The notes: a model not told the origin generated them from the letters alone. A DNA stretch of 64,000 nucleotides from Pedobacter sp. MC2016-05 (GCF_026239735.1 NZ_JAPIVT010000014.1:1-64000); one strand, 5' to 3'; positions 9,879-19,833 are shown, counted from the stretch's first letter. Translations and numbers: made by a program.

Positions 9879-12800
9879 ATGAAATTCAAAAAACTAAGCA
9901 GGGCGATAGCCCTGCTACTTTTTTTTAGTTTTTTTCTGACCGAAAATGGATCTGCCCAAAAGATTTTTTTTCGGCATTATACCGTTAGTGACGGACTTTG
10001 TGCCAATACCATTTGGGATATTGAGCAAGATGATCAAGGTTATATGTGGTTTGGAACCAAATATGGTCTAAGCAGGTTTGATGGCTACGATTTCAAGTCT
10101 TTTCAATACCAAAAAGGGATTCCGGGCACGATAGGAAATAACTTCATCAGAAAAATTTTCAAATACGATTCAAAAACATTTTGGATTGGAACAGATGAAG
10201 GTATTTATGTTTTCAATTTAGAGACTGAGAAATTTACGCTCTTTAAACCACTCAAAAATTTTTTCATAAACGATATCATGCGTTCCAAAGATGGGAAAAT
10301 TTGGATTGCGACCAAGGAGAAGGGTATTTACTGTTATACGCCGAAAACACAGGGATTACTCAATTTCTCCACTTCCTCGGCTGTTAGAATTTCATCGAAC
10401 GAAGTGCCAAAAATTTTGCAGGACAATACTGGCGACATTTGGCTGGGTACTTACGGAAAGGGGATCGATGTTTTGAACCCCAGAACACATCAAGTTCGCC
10501 ATCACACCACTTCTTCAACATCAAAGTTATCCAGCAACGTAATTCTTGATTTGTATAAAGATGCCAACGGCGATATCTGGATCGGTACGATGGCAGGCGG
10601 TCTAAACCTATGGAATCATCAAACCAATCAGTTTACCATTTATCAAAAATCTGCCGGAAACTCGATTAGCGACAATATTGTTCGCACGATTTATGAACCC
10701 AAACCTGGCTACATTTGCCTGGGCACCGAAAAAGGCCTAAACATCTTCGACCGGAAAAATAACCGCTTTACTGTTTATCAAAACAAAAATAACGATCCAT
10801 TCAGTATCAACGACGATGCCGTTTACAACGTTTTTAAAGATAAAGAAGGTGGTATTTGGGTGGGAACTTATTTTGGTGGATTGAATTATTACCACGAGGG
10901 AAGCTCAGGTTTTGAATTCTATTATCCATCGGGAGTTAAAAATTCGCTATCTGGAAATGCGGTAAGTGCATTTTTAGAAACTAAACCCGGCCAGATGTGG
11001 ATCGGAACTGAAGATGGTGGCTTGAACTTTTTTAATAGTGCTGATAAAACTTTTAAGAAATTCCCATTTTCGGCAGGGCAAGACAGTCTTTCATATCACA
11101 ATATTCATGCGCTTTACAAAAGCAAATCTCGAAATATCTGGATTGGGATGTACACAGGAGGTTTAAATATCTTAAATCCATCAACGGGGAAGATAAAAAG
11201 ATACAAAAGCGATCCGAATAATCCCAACACCTTAAGTGACAACAGTGTTTATTCGATAGAAGAAGATCGGCAGGGTAGAATCTGGGTGTCCACCATTTCA
11301 GGTTTGAATCTTTATGATGAAAAAAATGACAGATTCATCAGAATAAAAGGGAAGAACCTGGAAAAGAGTTGTATTTATCAAGTTTATCAGGATACAGACA
11401 ATGTTATATGGATTGCTACTTACGATAACGGATTGATTCGAATGGGCCTGGATAATCAACTTACGCAATATGCTTACTCGAAAAATCCAGGCGCTATCAG
11501 TTCGAACAAAGTAATTTGTATACTCGATGATGGAGAAGGTAATCTTTGGTTGGGAACTGATGGCAGCGGGCTTAATGTGCTAAACAAGAAAACGGGTAAG
11601 TTTAAATCTTATGATGATGAAAACTGGATAAAAAGTGCTGTAATTTATGGTATCGTAAAGGATAATTTCGGTAAAATGTGGTTTTCTACCAATAATGGGG
11701 TGTTTGAATTTGATCCTAAGACGAAGGCAAAAAAGAGCTTTGGTAAATGGGACAATCTTCAAAGTCAGCAATATAATTACAAGGCGTATTACAAAGATTC
11801 TTCTGGCAAATTATACTTCGGCGGTATAAATGGTTTTAATGCTTTTTATCCCAACCAGGTTCAAAGCAATATAACAACGCCGAAAGTCTCTTTTACCAAC
11901 TTTCAGTTATTTAACAAAGATTTAGATCTGAATGATGAAAACAGTCCGCTAAAACGTTCCATTAATTATACGGATGAGGTGGTGTTAAACCACAATCAAT
12001 CGGTTTTGAGTATCGAATATGCCTCCTTGAGTTTCATAGCGCCTAACAAATTACAATACGCATTTAAAATGGAGGGTTTTGATAAGGGCTGGAATAACGT
12101 AGGCAGTCAGCGTAAGGCGACTTATACCAATCTTCCGGGGGGTGAATATAGCTTTCAGGTGAAAGTAATTGATGATTTAGGCGCAGATACGGGAAAGATT
12201 TCCAATATTAAAATTACCATTCTGCCACCATTTTATAAAACCATACCGGCTTACATTTTTTATTTTCTGGTGTTTGTTTCGGGTGCTTTTTGGCTGCGAA
12301 GATATGTTTATACGAAAGCACGTAAGCGCAATGAAATTAAGCTTGAGCGACTTAAAAATAAAAATGAGCAGGATTTTTACAAACAAAAAATAGAGTTTTT
12401 TACGGCTATGGCGCATGAAATCCGTACGCCATTATCGTTGATTATCGCTCCGCTAGAAAGGCTTTTATCCCGAAAGGAGAAAGATGCGGAAAGCTTGAGC
12501 CAGTTACAGGTGATGGAAGAAAATTCAGACCGATTGCTCACTCTGGTTAATCAACTATTGGATTTTAGGCGTATTGAAAGTGATATTTTCGAAATCCACC
12601 CAGAACCCATTGAACTTGTTTATTTAATAAACAGCATCCGCGATCGCTTTGCGCCAATTGCTACCAAACGCGAATTAGCGTTTTCTGTACAAAGCCATTT
12701 CAAAACATTAGAAGTAAACGCCGACCCAGAGGCCTTAATGAAGATATTGAGCAATTTATTAATCAATGCGTTTAAATTTGCAAGAGAGAAACTGGAAATA

Positions 12801-13907
12801 AAAGTTAACGATTTGTACACGAGTGAAAACGGCGTACAAATGATTTCTATTAGCGTGGAAGATGATGGAATTGGGATTCCGAAAGCGCAATTGGACTCAA
12901 TTTTCAAGAAATTTTTTAAGGTTTCTACTGAAGAACATCAGTATACAAACTTAGGCGGAACAGGGATTGGCCTTGCTTTGGCAAAATCATTAACGGAAAA
13001 ACATGGCGGTAGGTTAGAAGTGCAAAGCTCCGAGGGTGTGAAAACAACTTTCACCGTTTTGATTCCGTTTATTCAAAACGAAATAAGCATCACTGATGAT
13101 TTAGATGCGTTAAATGAGGATCGGGAGGGCAGACAAACGGTTTTGGTAGTAGAAGATGATCCATCATTGTTAGATTTTCTGGTGAAAAGTTTTATTGCCG
13201 AAGGTTATCATACTTTAAAAGCAAAAAATGGAAAAGAGGGACTAAAACAACTGGATAATCATCAGGTCGATTTAGTTATTTCTGACGTGATGATGCCAGT
13301 GATGGACGGGATTGAGCTTTGTAAAATCATAAAAAATGATATTGATTACAGCCATTTGCCCGTAGTGCTGCTTACGGCTAAAACCAATACCGATGCAGAA
13401 ATACAGGGATTGGAAAGTGGGGCAGATGCTTATATCTCAAAACCATTCAAGTGGAAACAGCTTTCGTTAGTCATCAAAAATCTGTTGGAGCTGCAATCGA
13501 ATTTGAGGCAACGCTTTGCTCAAAGCCCCTTGGAAGGAACTGAAATTTTAATCAGTGGCAATAGGGATAAAAAATTCCTGGAAAAAATTACTCAGATAAT
13601 CGAAGCCAGGATTTCCGACCCACAATTATCAGTTGAAGATTTAGGTAGAGAAGTGGGTTTAAGCCGATCGAGTTTATACAAGAAAATCAAAGCTAAAACT
13701 GGGCACGTACCGAATGAGTTTGTCCGATTGATTAGGCTAAAAACAGCTGCAAAGTTACTGGTAGAGCAAGAATACACGATCTCAGAAATTGGTTACATGG
13801 TAGGTTTCAACTCCCATTCGTATTTTAGTAAATGCTTTTTTACGCAATTTGAACTCACGCCAACAGAATTTGCTGAAAAATATAAACGGGATATTCCTGT
13901 AGATTAA
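9879..13907 (+). CDS. Hybrid two-component system regulator (HTCS) of the polysaccharide locus
   Basis: 1342 residues from ATG at 9879, which gives a clean signal peptide ending GSAQK; an in-frame TTG at 9855 is less likely. Domains in order: periplasmic propeller repeats with IWIGT-type motifs (about 25-650), a Y_Y_Y domain (about 700-780), a membrane helix (about 788-810), a histidine kinase with His846 in MAHEIRTP and an ATPase domain (about 945-1060), a receiver with Asp1136 in SDVMMP (about 1086-1200), and an AraC-type DNA-binding domain (about 1240-1340). It should sense a breakdown oligosaccharide and activate the susC promoter. All key residues are present. Confidence 0.95.
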   Translation: MKFKKLSRAIALLLFFSFFLTENGSAQKIFFRHYTVSDGLCANTIWDIEQDDQGYMWFGTKYGLSRFDGYDFKSFQYQKGIPGTIGNNFIRKIFKYDSKTFWIGTDEGIYVFNLETEKFTLFKPLKNFFINDIMRSKDGKIWIATKEKGIYCYTPKTQGLLNFSTSSAVRISSNEVPKILQDNTGDIWLGTYGKGIDVLNPRTHQVRHHTTSSTSKLSSNVILDLYKDANGDIWIGTMAGGLNLWNHQTNQFTIYQKSAGNSISDNIVRTIYEPKPGYICLGTEKGLNIFDRKNNRFTVYQNKNNDPFSINDDAVYNVFKDKEGGIWVGTYFGGLNYYHEGSSGFEFYYPSGVKNSLSGNAVSAFLETKPGQMWIGTEDGGLNFFNSADKTFKKFPFSAGQDSLSYHNIHALYKSKSRNIWIGMYTGGLNILNPSTGKIKRYKSDPNNPNTLSDNSVYSIEEDRQGRIWVSTISGLNLYDEKNDRFIRIKGKNLEKSCIYQVYQDTDNVIWIATYDNGLIRMGLDNQLTQYAYSKNPGAISSNKVICILDDGEGNLWLGTDGSGLNVLNKKTGKFKSYDDENWIKSAVIYGIVKDNFGKMWFSTNNGVFEFDPKTKAKKSFGKWDNLQSQQYNYKAYYKDSSGKLYFGGINGFNAFYPNQVQSNITTPKVSFTNFQLFNKDLDLNDENSPLKRSINYTDEVVLNHNQSVLSIEYASLSFIAPNKLQYAFKMEGFDKGWNNVGSQRKATYTNLPGGEYSFQVKVIDDLGADTGKISNIKITILPPFYKTIPAYIFYFLVFVSGAFWLRRYVYTKARKRNEIKLERLKNKNEQDFYKQKIEFFTAMAHEIRTPLSLIIAPLERLLSRKEKDAESLSQLQVMEENSDRLLTLVNQLLDFRRIESDIFEIHPEPIELVYLINSIRDRFAPIATKRELAFSVQSHFKTLEVNADPEALMKILSNLLINAFKFAREKLEIKVNDLYTSENGVQMISISVEDDGIGIPKAQLDSIFKKFFKVSTEEHQYTNLGGTGIGLALAKSLTEKHGGRLEVQSSEGVKTTFTVLIPFIQNEISITDDLDALNEDREGRQTVLVVEDDPSLLDFLVKSFIAEGYHTLKAKNGKEGLKQLDNHQVDLVISDVMMPVMDGIELCKIIKNDIDYSHLPVVLLTAKTNTDAEIQGLESGADAYISKPFKWKQLSLVIKNLLELQSNLRQRFAQSPLEGTEILISGNRDKKFLEKITQIIEARISDPQLSVEDLGREVGLSRSSLYKKIKAKTGHVPNEFVRLIRLKTAAKLLVEQEYTISEIGYMVGFNSHSYFSKCFFTQFELTPTEFAEKYKRDIPVD

Positions 13908-13941
13908 CTATTGGAATATCCCGAAATAAACCTGTTTTTTT
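13887..13941 (+). terminator. Terminator overlapping the end of the HTCS gene
   Basis: An 11-base perfect inverted repeat (13887-13897 with 13913-13923) has the HTCS stop codon in its 15-base loop. A run of eight T residues follows about 10 bases later. It closes the polysaccharide locus just before the convergent TolC-family gene. Confidence 0.7.
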
Positions 13942-15416
13942 TAATTTTGTAGCTGTCTTGTACCCGCTTTGTAGTAAAGCTCGGCTATCGTTTTCTGGTA
14001 ACTAGAAATCATACTTTCTTGCTTAATTTTCATGTCGATTAACTTTGTTTCTCTACTGTTAATTAAAAACAAGTTACTTTCCCCGAGTGTAAATTTTTGG
14101 TTTTCGCCGTTAACCAAAACTTGCTGATTCTCTATACTTTTTTGTTGAAGAGCCAATTGAGCAGAATAGGCAGCAACGTCATTGTATGATGCTACGATGT
14201 TATTTCGAATTTCCCTTCCAAATTGCTGCAGCTCAAAATTTAGCTCTTGCTGTTTTATTTTTACTTCCCTAAGCTTACCACGTTCAGATCGTAAAAATAA
14301 CGGGAAGGCAAATTCAATCCCTAACTTGTAATTGCTCCAGTTAAAATCATAGTAACCCGGAATATTACTGTTAAAGCTGGTTCTATTCGAAATTAAATTA
14401 CCAATAACATTTAGTTTAGGTTTCAGTAATTCCTGGCGGTAACTTCTTTCAATGGCTAATTGAGCACCTTTTGTGCGCAACTTTACCAATTCTGGATGTT
14501 GATTTGCCGATTGACCCAATAACGAATCCAAAATTAAAGGATTTAGTTTAGCAGGGGTTTCGGTTGCATTTTGCGGAATAGCGTCTGCAGGTAATTCCAA
14601 TGGATTTCCATCTTCATTCCAAAGGTGGTTTGACAAAACCAATCGGGCATTTTGCAGCTCGATTGCTGATTTGGCCCGCTGGATCATTCTTTCTTGCACG
14701 GTGATATAAGCTTCTACCGAATCAATAGCAGGTTTATCTCCCAATATGGTTTGCGTACTTAATGCCTTAAACCGTCGGTCGGCCAAATCAAGTCCTTCTT
14801 CAATTAACTCATATTGCTTATAAGCATAATACCAGTTCCAATAATCTTTGGCCACGCCATACCAAACACTGTTTATTTGTTTTAGTTGATCGGCTTCTGC
14901 ATATTCCACCATAATTTTCGATTGGCGCAAGGTGTTCTTACGGGCATCGATAATTAGACCCTGACCCAATGGAATGCTGATGCCAATTGCCGAAAGACCC
15001 TGTGAATTGGTTTGACTCTCTGGATTAACGTAAGTTCCAACGTTGCGGTCGTAACCCACTTTTAAATCTGCACCGGCCAACCATAAAGGGATTTTAAGCT
15101 CGCTATCCCATTTATTATAATACTCAGTGTTTCCAAACAACTTTCTGGCGAAGCCTGCTTTTAGTGTGGGGTCGAAATAGCCCAGCGACTGCAAAACATT
15201 AGCCCGTGCAGCCTCACTTAACAATGCCGCTTGTTTAATAATTGGATGATATTTAAATACCAGCATTTGTAAATCTTCCAAAGAGAAAACCCGGGCGGTA
15301 TCGTAACTTTTTTTAACAACCGTATTCGCCTTTAGCTGTGCAACACCAATTTGGCTTATTAACAAAAACCATATTAAGCAGACAGAAAAGCTTTTCAATT
15401 TTATGTTCATTTTCAA
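13941..15416 (-). CDS. TolC-family outer-membrane efflux protein
   Basis: 491 residues with a signal peptide (about 1-26). Two repeats of long helices are typical of the TolC tunnel (HPEL near the middle, GIEFAFPLFLRSERGKL in the second half). Relatives form trimeric outer-membrane channels docking to a periplasmic adaptor. Last gene of a minus-strand operon, 7 bases after the HlyD-family gene, so it should be the outer-membrane part of the same exporter. The start at 15416 is followed in frame by another ATG two codons on; either could be used. Confidence 0.88.
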   Translation of the reverse strand: MKMNIKLKSFSVCLIWFLLISQIGVAQLKANTVVKKSYDTARVFSLEDLQMLVFKYHPIIKQAALLSEAARANVLQSLGYFDPTLKAGFARKLFGNTEYYNKWDSELKIPLWLAGADLKVGYDRNVGTYVNPESQTNSQGLSAIGISIPLGQGLIIDARKNTLRQSKIMVEYAEADQLKQINSVWYGVAKDYWNWYYAYKQYELIEEGLDLADRRFKALSTQTILGDKPAIDSVEAYITVQERMIQRAKSAIELQNARLVLSNHLWNEDGNPLELPADAIPQNATETPAKLNPLILDSLLGQSANQHPELVKLRTKGAQLAIERSYRQELLKPKLNVIGNLISNRTSFNSNIPGYYDFNWSNYKLGIEFAFPLFLRSERGKLREVKIKQQELNFELQQFGREIRNNIVASYNDVAAYSAQLALQQKSIENQQVLVNGENQKFTLGESNLFLINSRETKLIDMKIKQESMISSYQKTIAELYYKAGTRQLQN

Positions 15417-15423
15417 TGCTTCT

Positions 15424-16788
15424 TTATTTTGTATCTGTCAAACTTTTTGGAGGTTCTCTTTCTAAACTTGGAGGGAAACCATTAAGTTGCCGCCAGATTT
15501 CATACCATAATGGAACAGATCGAAGAATGATGCGACCGAAAACACCAGACCCCTGGCGTAATTGCGGTGGCCAGGGCTCATCATTTTTAGGTACAGGACT
15601 GGTTTGGCTAATTAAAACGCGATATTTTCCGTCAGGACTGCTTACTTTATCAATAGAGAATATTTGGCCAGCGAAGGTACCCACAGCAACAGATGGCCAG
15701 CCCGAAAATTGAACAGATGGCCAACCTTCAAATTGCAAACGCACATTGCTGGTATCCAGAATCAGTGGAACGTCCATGGCGCTCACGTATAATTCAGCTG
15801 CTACCATAGGCGATTTTGGCTGCAAGGTGGCTACTGATTCTCCTTCTTTTATATTTTCGCCAATACCAGCCTTAAGCGTTTTTACAACGTATCCGTTTTG
15901 TGGTGCACGAACAACGTACAAACTTCTCCTTACATTAATATTGGAAATATCATTTCTCAATTTGGCAATTTCACCCTGCGCACTTGCCCTGCTAGAAATG
16001 GCTGAACTCATATCAGACTGCGCTTTTGCTAATGATTCTTGATATTTTGCCCTGATGTTATCCAGTTCGATAATCGAGTTCAATAGATTTTGGCGGGAGT
16101 TACCCAACTTATTTTGCTGGCTGATGACTTTGGCATTGTCTTCCTGTAATTTTAATCTACGGGTTTCGATGTCTGTTAAAGAGAACAGGCCGTTTTTGTA
16201 ACCTGCTTCATATCGTTCTAAACGAGCTTTTGCAGTTTCATAAAATTTTTGAACAGCTAAAAGATCTGCACTATCTATGCTTAAGTAATTTCTGGCCTGA
16301 AGAACCTTGTTTTCTGCAGCCTTCATTTGGAAACGCAAGCCATCGCTCAATGCATCAATTTGAGATCTGGTGGCATCCATTTTTTGTGCCGCTGCGGTTT
16401 CGCTTCCGCGTTTTGCGTCTAATTGCTCATTTAAGCGGGTGGGTAATTCTGGGTCGAAATACGACTGGCTTGTTTCCGAGATCACTAAAATAGTATCTCC
16501 TTTTTTTACTTCCTGACCTTCTCTAACTGCCCAATGTTCAATTCTTCCTCCAATTTGATTCTGTACAGTTTGAGGTCTATCTTCAGGCCTCAAAGCAGTA
16601 ACTGTACCTCGGCCAGGGATAGTTTGGCGGTATGGAAGAAATAGGAGGATAATGAAGAAAACAAGGACAAACAATGCAACCTTCCCTAACCGTTTCGAAC
16701 CTTTGGCATCAATAATTCTGCTATTTGCATGCGTTGAAAGCTCTTCCCAATTTTTAATCTGAGCCAAATTGTTGCTAATTTTACCCAT
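15424..16788 (-). CDS. HlyD-family membrane-fusion adaptor
   Basis: 454 residues: a short cytoplasmic N-terminus, one membrane helix at about 35-54, a biotinyl-lipoyl-like half (IEHWAVREGQEVKKGDTIL), a long periplasmic coiled coil (about 105-280), the second lipoyl half (VVRAPQNGYVVKTLKAGIGENIKEG) and a beta-barrel domain. This is the adaptor layout of type I secretion and related exporters. It overlaps the end of the ABC membrane protein by 8 bases, so the two are probably translationally coupled. Confidence 0.88.
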   Translation of the reverse strand: MGKISNNLAQIKNWEELSTHANSRIIDAKGSKRLGKVALFVLVFFIILLFLPYRQTIPGRGTVTALRPEDRPQTVQNQIGGRIEHWAVREGQEVKKGDTILVISETSQSYFDPELPTRLNEQLDAKRGSETAAAQKMDATRSQIDALSDGLRFQMKAAENKVLQARNYLSIDSADLLAVQKFYETAKARLERYEAGYKNGLFSLTDIETRRLKLQEDNAKVISQQNKLGNSRQNLLNSIIELDNIRAKYQESLAKAQSDMSSAISSRASAQGEIAKLRNDISNINVRRSLYVVRAPQNGYVVKTLKAGIGENIKEGESVATLQPKSPMVAAELYVSAMDVPLILDTSNVRLQFEGWPSVQFSGWPSVAVGTFAGQIFSIDKVSSPDGKYRVLISQTSPVPKNDEPWPPQLRQGSGVFGRIILRSVPLWYEIWRQLNGFPPSLEREPPKSLTDTK

Positions 16789-17785
16789 GGTTCAAGTCTC
16801 CTTCCTCTAATTCTAAATCCGTTACAACGGCTAATTTTTCACTTCCGGTAACCATATCAAACACCGTATTTAAATTGGTCATTAACTTCTCAATCGCATA
16901 ACTAATTTGTACGATAATTACCTCTGCTGCCACAAACTGGCCAAAAGTGATTTGTCGTTCTACTACAAAATAAGATCCCATTAGCAGTAGTGCACCCATT
17001 AACACGGTACGCAATGCCACTGCACTCATAAAAAAGTTTCTTAACACGGTGAAATGATCATTACGGGCTTGAATATAATTAGCGGTAATTTCATCAGTGC
17101 GATCTATAATTTCCTTTCTTTTCGAACTGCTTTGGCGATAAGTGTCTAAATCTCCGGCAATCTCTTCCAAATAAGCTACCACTTCATATTTATAGCTCGA
17201 TTCTTCCATGCTAGTTTGTACACCACGACGATAATATATCACTAGCACCAAAACAATTACAAACAATACAAATGTTCCGAAGGCCATAAAAACAGGATGA
17301 TAAAATGATAACAAAATCACGCTGAAGAATATCTGGACTCCAGCCGCAATAATGTCCACCAGCAATTTTGTTAAGCCTTTTTGAATGGTTAAAATGTCGA
17401 AGAAACGGTTAACTAACTCTGAAGGGTTCTCACCTTCCAGCGCTTTCTTTTTGATTCGGGGTAAACGAAATGCAAATTCTAACGCAGCCTTGGTGAATAT
17501 TTTTTGCTCCAAAAATTCGACCAGCGTAAGTTGGCCTATCAATAAAATTCCACCAATTACAATGCCCACCAGGATTACTGCGATAAGAATATAGGTTGAA
17601 CTATAAACAGCTCCATTAGATAGTAGGTTAAAAACTGCACTTGTTCCCAGAGGTAGAGATAATCCAATTAAGCCTATTAGTAACGCATATACATAGATGT
17701 AATTGATGGTTTTTCGCTCCAAATGGAGCATGCGTACTAGGCGTTGCCAGGGCGTTGGTGCACCGGCGATATGTTGATTTTTCAT
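16781..17785 (-). CDS. ABC exporter membrane domain without a nucleotide-binding domain
   Basis: 334 residues matching the type I exporter transmembrane domain: six hydrophobic segments (about 30-50, 65-90, 140-160, 165-185, 255-275 and 280-300) and coupling-helix-like regions. It ends shortly after the sixth helix (VTDLELEEGDLNHG), where an exporter would normally continue into a 230-residue ATPase domain. No Walker A, signature or Walker B motif is present. The stop lies inside the start of the HlyD-family gene, so this compact end looks native rather than broken. The ATPase must be encoded elsewhere or be unnecessary. Confidence 0.82.
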   Translation of the reverse strand: MKNQHIAGAPTPWQRLVRMLHLERKTINYIYVYALLIGLIGLSLPLGTSAVFNLLSNGAVYSSTYILIAVILVGIVIGGILLIGQLTLVEFLEQKIFTKAALEFAFRLPRIKKKALEGENPSELVNRFFDILTIQKGLTKLLVDIIAAGVQIFFSVILLSFYHPVFMAFGTFVLFVIVLVLVIYYRRGVQTSMEESSYKYEVVAYLEEIAGDLDTYRQSSSKRKEIIDRTDEITANYIQARNDHFTVLRNFFMSAVALRTVLMGALLLMGSYFVVERQITFGQFVAAEVIIVQISYAIEKLMTNLNTVFDMVTGSEKLAVVTDLELEEGDLNHG

Positions 17786-17900
17786 TTATATTAACGATTA
17801 AAAATAGTTTAAATGCTTTGCAGAAAACTCAAGGAGATAGCAGGATGTAATAGGAGACCTAATCACGTCCATCGATTCTCTTTGAAATAAATCAAATAGA

Positions 17901-18242
17901 TTATATCAAGAAGTCGGGAGGCGGTGTCGGAACATTTCGGGGCGGAAAAATATGCAGCTTCGTTTTTTGCATTTGAGCGGGAAGTAACATCCGGTTAATG
18001 TAATGCAAATTTTCCTTATGAGTTGCTGAAGATTCGTAAAGCTGAAGTTTCTTTTTTGCTTTCTCAAAAGACTCCTCATCTTTATCTTGATTATCTTCTG
18101 TGCCTTTTTCGGTAGAATATGAACTATTCGATGATGCGAATGTAGAAATAGAATAAGAAAAGAATTTTAACATCAGCATGCCCAGCAGCAAAAAGCCAAA
18201 GGTGCTTTTGGTAAAATTATTTCTCAGGTGCTTCATCATCAT
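17901..18242 (-). CDS. Small exported or membrane-anchored protein upstream of the exporter operon
   Basis: 113 residues: a basic start, one hydrophobic segment (about 15-37, signal peptide or anchor), a charged Ser/Asp/Glu/Lys-rich middle and a proline-rich end (PPRNVPTPPPD). I recognise no family. It is 115 bases upstream of the ABC gene on the same strand, so it may share its promoter and could be an accessory protein or a substrate; that is inference. The double start MMM leaves the first residue uncertain. Confidence 0.55.
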   Translation of the reverse strand: MMMKHLRNNFTKSTFGFLLLGMLMLKFFSYSISTFASSNSSYSTEKGTEDNQDKDEESFEKAKKKLQLYESSATHKENLHYINRMLLPAQMQKTKLHIFPPRNVPTPPPDFLI

Positions 18243-18528
18243 CGCTTATATACAAAGATAGGGGCGAAAATGTTTGTGTCGGATGTTAAGCTTCATACAA
18301 AAGTCAATTTCATAAGGTTCGAGGGTTTGATAACTTAAATGTTATACTAGTATTAAAATAGGATTAGAAAAAGGAGTGAATGGAAATTATAGACTAGCTA
18401 TAGTCGCTCAATGTTGACAAATTTGTCCTGAAAATCCGCGAATAATAATTGGATGAGATTTTTAATGTAGGAGGTTGTTATTTTTAATGACAGAAATTTT
18501 AAAATTATTCATTATAAAATTAAATGAT

Positions 18529-19131
18529 ATGGCAGAGAATACAGCAGCACCATCCAAAAAACTAACCACCGGCGGAGTTTTAGTTCTCTTATTCGTTGTT
18601 CTGGCTTTTGTTGGCTACGGCTATTACGAGTTGGTTTGGAAGGCAAAAATCAACGGTTCTACTTTAATTGATAATCCTACAAACAAAGCTTTAGTAGTTA
18701 CCATAGACGATCAGCAATACGAAGTTCCAGCAAATACGTTTTTAAAAGTCGATTTAGAAATGGGTCATCATAAAATTGACTGTAAAGATTATAGCATAGC
18801 TGGCGAGGATTTATATCTAGATCCGACAGAATACGGTGTAATAAATCCAACAAAGTCAAAGTATGTAATTTATAATATCATCTACACCAAAAAAGATTTA
18901 AGAAGTCAGTTTAAAGCTTATGCAATAGAGGGCCGGGAAATTTATTCGCTTTTAGGCAAACCTGAAGTGACCACCGATTTATTTATTCCTGACAGAACAA
19001 TGGGCAAAGGTAATATTGATGATGAAGAGCCTGATTTTGAAAATTATAATCGTGTTAATCAAGATTATTCTTACCTCACAAAAATTTTTAGATTGAACGA
19101 CTTTTTCAAGTTTTATGATAAAAACAATTAA
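18529..19131 (+). CDS. Single-pass membrane protein of unknown function
   Basis: 200 residues from ATG at 18529; an in-frame TTG at 18475 would add a doubtful hydrophobic tail. A membrane helix lies at about 14-33, followed by a soluble domain rich in beta-strand patterns (STLIDNPTNKALVVTIDDQQYEVPANT, then GHHKIDCKDYSIAGEDL). The NALVVTIDD-like segment recalls small carbohydrate- or peptidase-regulatory-like beta domains, but I assign no family. The following 2H phosphoesterase-like gene lies 95 bases on. Confidence 0.6.
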   Translation: MAENTAAPSKKLTTGGVLVLLFVVLAFVGYGYYELVWKAKINGSTLIDNPTNKALVVTIDDQQYEVPANTFLKVDLEMGHHKIDCKDYSIAGEDLYLDPTEYGVINPTKSKYVIYNIIYTKKDLRSQFKAYAIEGREIYSLLGKPEVTTDLFIPDRTMGKGNIDDEEPDFENYNRVNQDYSYLTKIFRLNDFFKFYDKNN

Positions 19132-19226
19132 TAGAATTCTCTTTATTCTTTAGCTAACTGAAAAACATCTTGAGGCACCAGCTGTTAGCAGTATATAAAT
19201 TACTTGTTATCGATGATGCTTTTTTA

Positions 19227-19715
19227 ATGCCAGTTTACACCCTTACACTCAGAGTAGATCAAAAAAGCCAAGATTTTTTTGATCAGCAACGCAAAGCCTA
19301 TTTTCCTAAAGAAAGAAATTTACTTGATGCTCACCTTACGCTTTTCCACCATTTGGTTGATTACGATGATATTGTGAATTTTTTGAAAAGCTTGGTTGTC
19401 AAACAATTTGATTTGGAAGTAAACTCCCTGCGTTTTTTAGGCAATGGGGTAGCTTATAAAATTGAAAGTGAAGAATTAAACACCCTTAGATTAAAAATTG
19501 CGCAACATTTTTGGGATAACTTAACGGCACAAGACAGGCAAGGTTATAGGCCTCATATTACTGTTCAAAATAAAATTAAGGCAGAAGTAGCAAAAGAACT
19601 TTACCATACGCTCTCCGAAAAATTTGTTCCATTCACTTGCTATGGCTTAGGTTTGGATCTGTGGGAATACCTTGGCGGACCTTGGAAGCACGTTGATTAT
19701 TTTCCACTTGCTTAA
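19227..19715 (+). CDS. 2'-5' RNA ligase / 2H phosphoesterase-like protein
   Basis: 162 residues from ATG at 19227; an in-frame TTG at 19170 extends it without family features. Two H-x-T motifs, His36 (AHLTLFHH) and His110 (PHITVQ), are the signature of the 2H fold, which includes LigT-type RNA ligases and cyclic phosphodiesterases. The spacing of about 74 residues and the length are normal. The substrate in this organism is not known. It ends shortly before the tRNA gene, but no functional link can be claimed. Confidence 0.8.
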   Translation: MPVYTLTLRVDQKSQDFFDQQRKAYFPKERNLLDAHLTLFHHLVDYDDIVNFLKSLVVKQFDLEVNSLRFLGNGVAYKIESEELNTLRLKIAQHFWDNLTAQDRQGYRPHITVQNKIKAEVAKELYHTLSEKFVPFTCYGLGLDLWEYLGGPWKHVDYFPLA

Positions 19716-19774
19716 AATTTATTGCTGAAATACAATGTTTTGAATATTTAGCAGATAATTTTTTTCAAAAATAT

Positions 19775-19806
19775 TTGCCAATATTCGAAGCAAATTTGTA
19801 ACATTG
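19775..19806 (+). promoter_or_regulatory. Promoter of the tRNA-Met gene
   Basis: A TTG at 19775-19777 (inside TTTGCC) and TAACATTG at 19799-19806 lie 21 bases apart. They match the Bacteroidota -33/-7 pattern TTTG and TAnnTTTG with one mismatch in the latter. The tRNA starts about 28 bases downstream. Confidence 0.55.
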
Positions 19807-19833
19807 CACTCTCAAAAAAAACGAAAGTTTTTC

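Noticed and set aside
15338..15712. Plus-strand open frame across the end of the TolC and HlyD genes
   Set aside because: Antisense to two recognised genes; low complexity in translation and no start signal.
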